Source: Trichinella spiralis
Taxonomy: Eukaryota > Nematoda > Enoplea > Trichinellida > Trichinellidae
Length of the DNA: 53,217 nucleotides
Direction: 5' to 3'
Assembly (NCBI GenBank): GCA_000181795.3
Contig: CM012955.1
Span: 7,183,343-7,236,559, forward strand
The notes under the pieces were generated by a model. It was given only the letters and a program-made list of their open reading frames with translations, did not search any database and had not been told where the DNA came from. The position numbers and the translations under genes are program-made. Positions 48,536 through 53,217 of the stretch are shown here, one piece after another. Each line of letters begins with the position of its first letter. Within the stretch, counting starts at the first letter, position 1.

Positions 48536-50358
48536 TTATAAAACTTCATTGTTAGACAACTGGTAATGCAGTTTCTGCTTCTGACGATAGGTGATCAGTT
48601 CATGTTTATACGATTCTGCTACCATAGGTTCATAATTTGGTGGTTCACAATAGTCCTAAAAATGATGTGGGTAAGAACATTATTACTGAAGGAAAACTGC
48701 AGTAATTTTATTAATTTTAAAGTCTGATGGCTTTACAACTTATAAATGGTACAGTCATCTATAAAGAAAACTTTCAGTCATAAATCAATTTTAAATTGTG
48801 CTCCTTAAAACATTATTATATGAGCAGATTATTAACAGCTTATACTTTATTACTGATATTAACTTGAACAAGTTATAATGTGCTTGAAGTGAATATTCAA
48901 CAAAAATGAATGCATGAAAGTACTTTGTACTGCTTGTAAAAACAATTATAGCCTCTGTCAAGTAGGTAAATTTCAAAATAATACAAATTTGGATAGCATC
49001 CTTGATTAGATTTTCTATGCAAATTGCGCAGGAAACGATACCTTGAAAAGAATAACTAGTGAAATATTTATTTATGCATTTTCATAAAAATCATGTACAT
49101 GTTTGGGGCCCGCTGTTGTGAAAATTCACAGTAAAATACCAATACCTTTTTCTTATTGGCAACAGAAAGAAGGTCTTCATCAACAAACAGATAGTTCACA
49201 AGCTGATGTTGTTCAAAGATATTTACAGCATCTTAAGTAAAGAAAATGAAACGTTATTTTTTTCAATCAAAGGAAATTGTCAAGAAAAGCTAATGGACAT
49301 ATTCTTATATGTCTGTCATCATATTCGAATGGGTAACGGCAGTCAACCATATCAAATTGCATTACTATTTCAGCTTTTTTGTTTATCATATTTACCAACT
49401 AACATTAATTTGAAAACTTAATTAAGCAGATTGAAAGAAATTATTTTTTAATTTTTTACAATTTACATACATCATCAGTTGTAACGTTTTGAACATCCAG
49501 AATTTTACTGGATTTGAAATAAGGTAACAATGAATTATAAATTTTAACAAAATATAATGCAAATTAAAAAATAAACAGCAATTTACTTTTTCAACAAAAT
49601 TCCAATACTCATCAAAATCAAGTTCTGAAAATTCAACATTAAATAACAATTGAAAAATACAAAAAATGACATTAATACCTGCTACAGGCTTTAAATCAGA
49701 AATTGGTGGTATTGCCGAAACTATGCAAAGAAAAAAATTATTCTGAAATGTATAAAATAAGTTAAGTTGAATTATTTATTAAATTATCACAAAAAATTGT
49801 GTCACAAAATGAAAGTCATTTAAGTTTCATGCGCAGAATTTATTTTAATCATTTCCTTATCTATCATTGAAACTCAATATATTTGTATTTTATACTGTTT
49901 GCTTCTTCAAAGAAAATACGTATATTATAAAAGAAACAATCATTTCTTACTTGATTCCATTTCTCACTGCGACGTGTGCTCGTCAACGTTTGAAAATTGC
50001 TCAAATCAGTGTTCCTTGATGACAGGCAATTTTTAATCAATTTCCTCTGACACAATGAAGTATTTTCCGCCAAATTCCTCTTCAAAATCTGCATTACAAA
50101 ATACAAAAGCTCAGAAACGTAGAAAGCAAAAGAAGAGATAAGTAATGAAATTTTAACATTTTATATTACAAAATTCTTCTCTTCATTATTAATGAGACGG
50201 TTCTGAACATTTTGTAGCTTTGTCATTTCTCCATTTATTTGGTAACACGATTTTGAAGAAACTTTTTCACATTAAAAGTAGAGAAATTGTGTTCAAAATT
50301 CTACCTTGTCTCCGATGTGATCTTTCAGATGTACGCTCTTCACCATTTGGTTTTCCAT
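48536..50358 (-). CDS. Unrecognised multi-exon gene
   Basis: Exons that splice GT-AG in one frame: 50305-50358 (starts MENQMVKSVHLKDHIGDK), 50170-50202, 49951-50088 (SLCQRKLIKNCLSSRNTDL), 49679-49742 (VSAIPPISDLKPVA), 49587-49624 (ELDFDEYWNFVEK). Two exons share a phase further on: 49146-49231 (FEQHQLVNYLFVDEDLL) and 48536-48655 (DYCEPPNYEPMVAESYK, ending QLSNNEVL and stop). The join between 49587 and 49231 is unresolved. The only candidate exon (37 bases, ending at a GTATGT donor near 49477) fits the phase but begins with a stop codon in that frame, while the next frame reads ILDVQNVTTDD. So an indel error, an unusual site or gene decay is possible. The product would be about 190-200 aa, charged, with no membrane segment. 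I cannot assign a family. Confidence 0.6.
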
Positions 50359-51230
50359 TTTATCCACTCTTATTGTAAAAGTAATATACTTGTTAAATTT
50401 TCATTTTCATTCAGGAGGAACGACAAAACACAAATTAGGAGACATCTTCTTTGCTTGAAAAAAATTCAAGGAACGGATAGCTTAAGAAATAAAAATAATA
50501 AAAAAAATTAAGCTTTAAAATTGTTTACAATAAATAGCATTAAAATTCTGTCTTAATTTATATGCTATGTTTAATGCCAAAACATTTCTGTTTGAATAAA
50601 ACAGTTACAGATAATGAAAACAAAACCTTATTATTTTATCATATATTGGTGATACCGTGCTGTTAATAATTATTCTATTATTGATTATAATCAATACTAT
50701 CCTATTAATAACCATATATGTTCATTTTTTCTAATTTTGTGAAAATTGACAAAATGAACTCACTGTGCAACGCTGTAGAGCGTCACGCGCATACAGTGTT
50801 AAAACTTATTTCATGAGAAAATATAAATTTTGTCCAAATGTAAAAATTACTATAGTATTGCATGCATCAAACATTTGGTTTCTTTTCCATCCATTTATCA
50901 ATTCTTTTTTAAACATTTCATAATTTTTTGTCCTTGTTTATGTATTCTTTTTTCCAAATTATTATATCTTATTTGTTTGAAACATGCAGAGCAATATTAA
51001 GTTATCAGGTAATTTTTTTTAGAATATATTATATATTCTGTTGTCAAGAAATTCTGTAAAAAGGCATTTTCTTATATTAATGTTTAATGTTCATCATGTT
51101 GAACTATAATGAAATACCTATATCACATTTCATGCATATTAGCGATGTGTCTTGGATAATGCCTTCAGTGATAAAATCCAGAACAGTCTGCATTTCATAT
51201 TGCACTAAATCATTTCTGTGCTTGAAGTAA
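50359..51230. other. AT-rich region, no gene seen
   Basis: This is upstream of the unrecognised minus-strand gene. No extended codon-like frame or repeat is seen. A short GC-rich patch (about 50768-50800, CAACGCTGTAGAGCGTCACG) has no evident function. Confidence 0.4.
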
Positions 51231-51350
51231 TCACTTTATTACACTGATCGTTATGAGGTCTCTATTGGTTCTTTCTTGTAGCTCTGCGGTGTTCCGCTCA
51301 AGCTGTTCAACAGAGAATTGTTCATCGAGCGCGTTAATCGAATGCAAATT
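51231..51350 (-). other. possible last exon of an unrecognised gene
   Basis: After an acceptor (CATCGCAG at 51351-51352) the minus strand reads NALDEQFSVEQLERNTAELQ and ends DLITISVIK with a stop at 51231. The 40 codons look like a short coiled coil. However, a neighbouring frame is also open across the same bases (51251-51445), and no upstream exon is found. Only one of the two can be right. Confidence 0.25.
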
Positions 51351-51352
51351 CT

Positions 51353-52976
51353 GCGATGGATCTTTTTATTCTTGTTATGCCCAAACACAATGTGGTATTT
51401 GGACATGCGCTTTCTTATATAGCAATCTTTTTCTACTCTACTCACCGCTTAACATACCATACACCCGTACAACGTGATAGGACTTTTAAGATTGCCCCAT
51501 CCTGGTACCAAGAGTTGTTTAACCTTAAGATAATATGGATAATCGGGAAATAAGAAAAAAGTAAAAACTGTGAATGACATTTGGTTCCACATAGGCATTG
51601 GCTAATCATCTGGAAGACTATCACAGCCGCATGAACAAAAGAGCACAAAAGCACCACTTGTAATTCTGTTAGTTTCTACGACTGATCATTGATGAACAGG
51701 GTAAAACTGAGTCGGTAGTGCAGCAAATGGACGATGACTATACGCGTGAAACGGGCTTCGTGAGAAGTAGCGCAGCTTACGGTTTCCAGGAGTGACGTGT
51801 AGCTAGGCTTACGAGTAGAATACAACGTAATAAAATTAATATAAAACATTTTTTATGAGCTACAGCTTATCGTTCTCCTATACCTGTACGATTATAGTTC
51901 CTTTGCACTCACTATTCATTATTGTTCTATATTTTATTTATTATAATTGTATAGTTTCACCTTTTTCCATTGTATATATTATAATGTAGTTCAGATTTGT
52001 TTGTTGTTGATTATTGGTTGCTGTTGATTGTTATTGATTTTTGGCTGTTGTTCTTGTAACATTGAGCTGTATTCTATATATTTGCCTCATACAGAAGCAT
52101 TCTGCCAGTGGAAGATAAATTCCACCTTTTATAAAGGCGTTAAAGCTATATATTTGCTAAATAATTGCGCTTCAACTGAGCATTACAGATATAAAAGTAA
52201 AAACAAGACAGCTACTGAATGATTAATGTAGGAGTTGAATAAAAAATAATGATACAATTTCAGTCGATAGCTGTGGTGAATAAAATATAAATTACTGTTG
52301 AAACTGAAAGATAAGTTCAATTTTGGCAAGATTACAATAAGCAAGAAAGTGGTCAGCATTGCTCGCTATCAATGGCAAAGAACAACACAATTTTAATTTC
52401 TTTTTTCTTTCCCACCCGCTTTAAAAGTTAAATTACAAAAATTTGATTGTCTAGTTCAAGTACTGTACTGTACTTGTTATTTGAATAAACAGGACTTGCT
52501 GTATTTGCAAAGAGTAATGTAATAAAGGTCAATTTTACGATAAATGATTGATTTATCCATGCATTAGATGTATGAAGAATAGAAGAAAATTGTAAGAAAA
52601 GAAGAAAAAGAAAAAAGTACTGTTATTTGAATGGTTTCATGGCAAGTTTATGCAAATATAACAGTTGAAGAAGTATGTATTGATGAGGAAATTGAGAAAA
52701 TTAATTCTGTAAAATATTTGAATAACAATTAGAAACTATTTCCCATACACAATTAAGTGTTCAGTTTCAATTTTGCAATTATCAAATTGAATTAAAAAAT
52801 AACTTCTACTTTAAATAATTTAACATTATGAGTGTTACTTTAAACAAGTCAGTGCTGTCATTTAAACAAGTTTGAATGCCAAATTGTTTAAACACTTTAA
52901 AGCATGAGTTACGTCTTGTATGCCGCGTTCTTTAGTTCTTATCAAAGTTCGAGCTTGATAGTTGCATTAAATTGCG
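51353..52976. other. unassigned region with a GC-richer patch
   Basis: No gene is supported. A moderately GC-rich patch at about 51660-51830 resembles neither a tRNA nor a known element end. The rest is AT-rich with short frames only. Confidence 0.35.
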
Positions 52977-53210
52977 ATGTGGAAGGAAGGTACTTTCGCG
53001 CTTTTCGTGCTTTCCGCTTTGTGCGTGTTGGTCGCATTTGGGTATATGATTTACAGAGCAGTAAAGTTGGGGAAGAAGGAAAGAAAAAAGAAGATCCAGC
53101 AGACAAAGCAAAACGTGAATAAATTCCTTGACTTGCTACCACCACCGGGGACAGACGGGCGCCGTTGGACAGTGAAATTATTCAACAAATGCTTGAGCAG
53201 TTCGTCCTGA
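52977..53210 (+). CDS. candidate single-pass membrane protein at window edge
   Basis: An ATG at 52977 opens MWKEGTFALFVLSALCVLVA, a strong membrane segment. A very basic stretch follows (LGKKERKKKIQQTK), then LDLLPPPG, to a stop at 53208-53210 (77 aa). Over the last 70 bases a different frame reads RRAPLDSEIIQQMLEQFVLK and is open to the window end. The true gene may therefore shift frame (indel or splice near 53140) and continue beyond. Membrane topology suggests a type III or signal-anchored small protein. No family recognised; the window cuts it off. Confidence 0.35.
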   Translation: MWKEGTFALFVLSALCVLVAFGYMIYRAVKLGKKERKKKIQQTKQNVNKFLDLLPPPGTDGRRWTVKLFNKCLSSSS

Positions 53211-53217
53211 AAGCTGA

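Noticed and set aside
49422-49649. 75-codon minus-strand open frame
   Set aside because: Only its first part is an exon of the unrecognised gene; the rest reads through a GTAAAT donor into AT-rich intron.
47860-51610. Shared GTGGAACCAAA motif near 47873 and, inverted, near 51581
   Set aside because: The match is only about 12 bases and the surrounding translations do not agree, so I do not call a second copy of relic C.

Overview
The window is eukaryotic: compact but heavily spliced genes with GT-AG introns mostly of 40-150 bases, AT-rich DNA and many DNA-transposon remnants. Gene content points to a metazoan, and I infer a nematode or near relative. The evidence is a talin, two nicotinic-type Cys-loop receptors (one with a vicinal-Cys alpha signature, one divergent orphan resembling nematode orphan subunits), introns ending TTTCAG or TTTAG, and an acceptor AG only six bases before one start codon, as in spliced-leader organisms. 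No species can be named from sequence alone.

Layout. From 2942 to 17986 (minus strand) lies one complete talin gene. I resolved 46 coding exons whose lengths sum to 7,683 nt, that is 2,560 codons plus a stop. Inside it a 10-base N gap (13236-13245) separates two nearly identical 1.66-kb blocks (11575-13235 and 13246-14916), which I read as unmerged contig ends rather than a true duplication. One talin intron holds a pogo/Tigger-like transposon (4396-5367), and a second pogo-like relic lies at 1610-1977.

From about 18 to 32.6 kb is a long gene-poor stretch with simple repeats, a piggyBac-type relic flanked by TTAA (25049-25992) and a few open, splice-flanked stretches that I cannot assign. 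At 32684-35175 (+) and 36004-38355 (-) two pentameric ligand-gated channel genes converge tail to tail. Next come an IMPACT homologue (41085-41915, +) and a four-exon Asterix/WDR83OS homologue (42593-43129, -) too finely split to appear as a long ORF.

From 43.3 to 48.2 kb is a transposon graveyard. It holds an internally deleted piggyBac relic, a 390-bp miniature element, an inverted pair of hairpin-ended termini, and a hAT-like element into which another piggyBac-like element inserted. At 48536-50358 (-) is an unrecognised multi-exon gene with one unresolved junction. The last 2.9 kb is mostly unassigned, with a small membrane-protein reading frame at the very edge.

The genes do not form one pathway: talin links integrins to actin, the receptors are membrane channels, IMPACT modulates GCN1/GCN2 translational control, and Asterix belongs to the PAT complex that assists membrane-protein insertion at the ER. 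The likeliest novelties are the convergent receptor pair with a divergent orphan partner, the unrecognised 48.5-50.4 kb gene, and the recurring palindromes inside the ends of unrelated TTAA-type elements.
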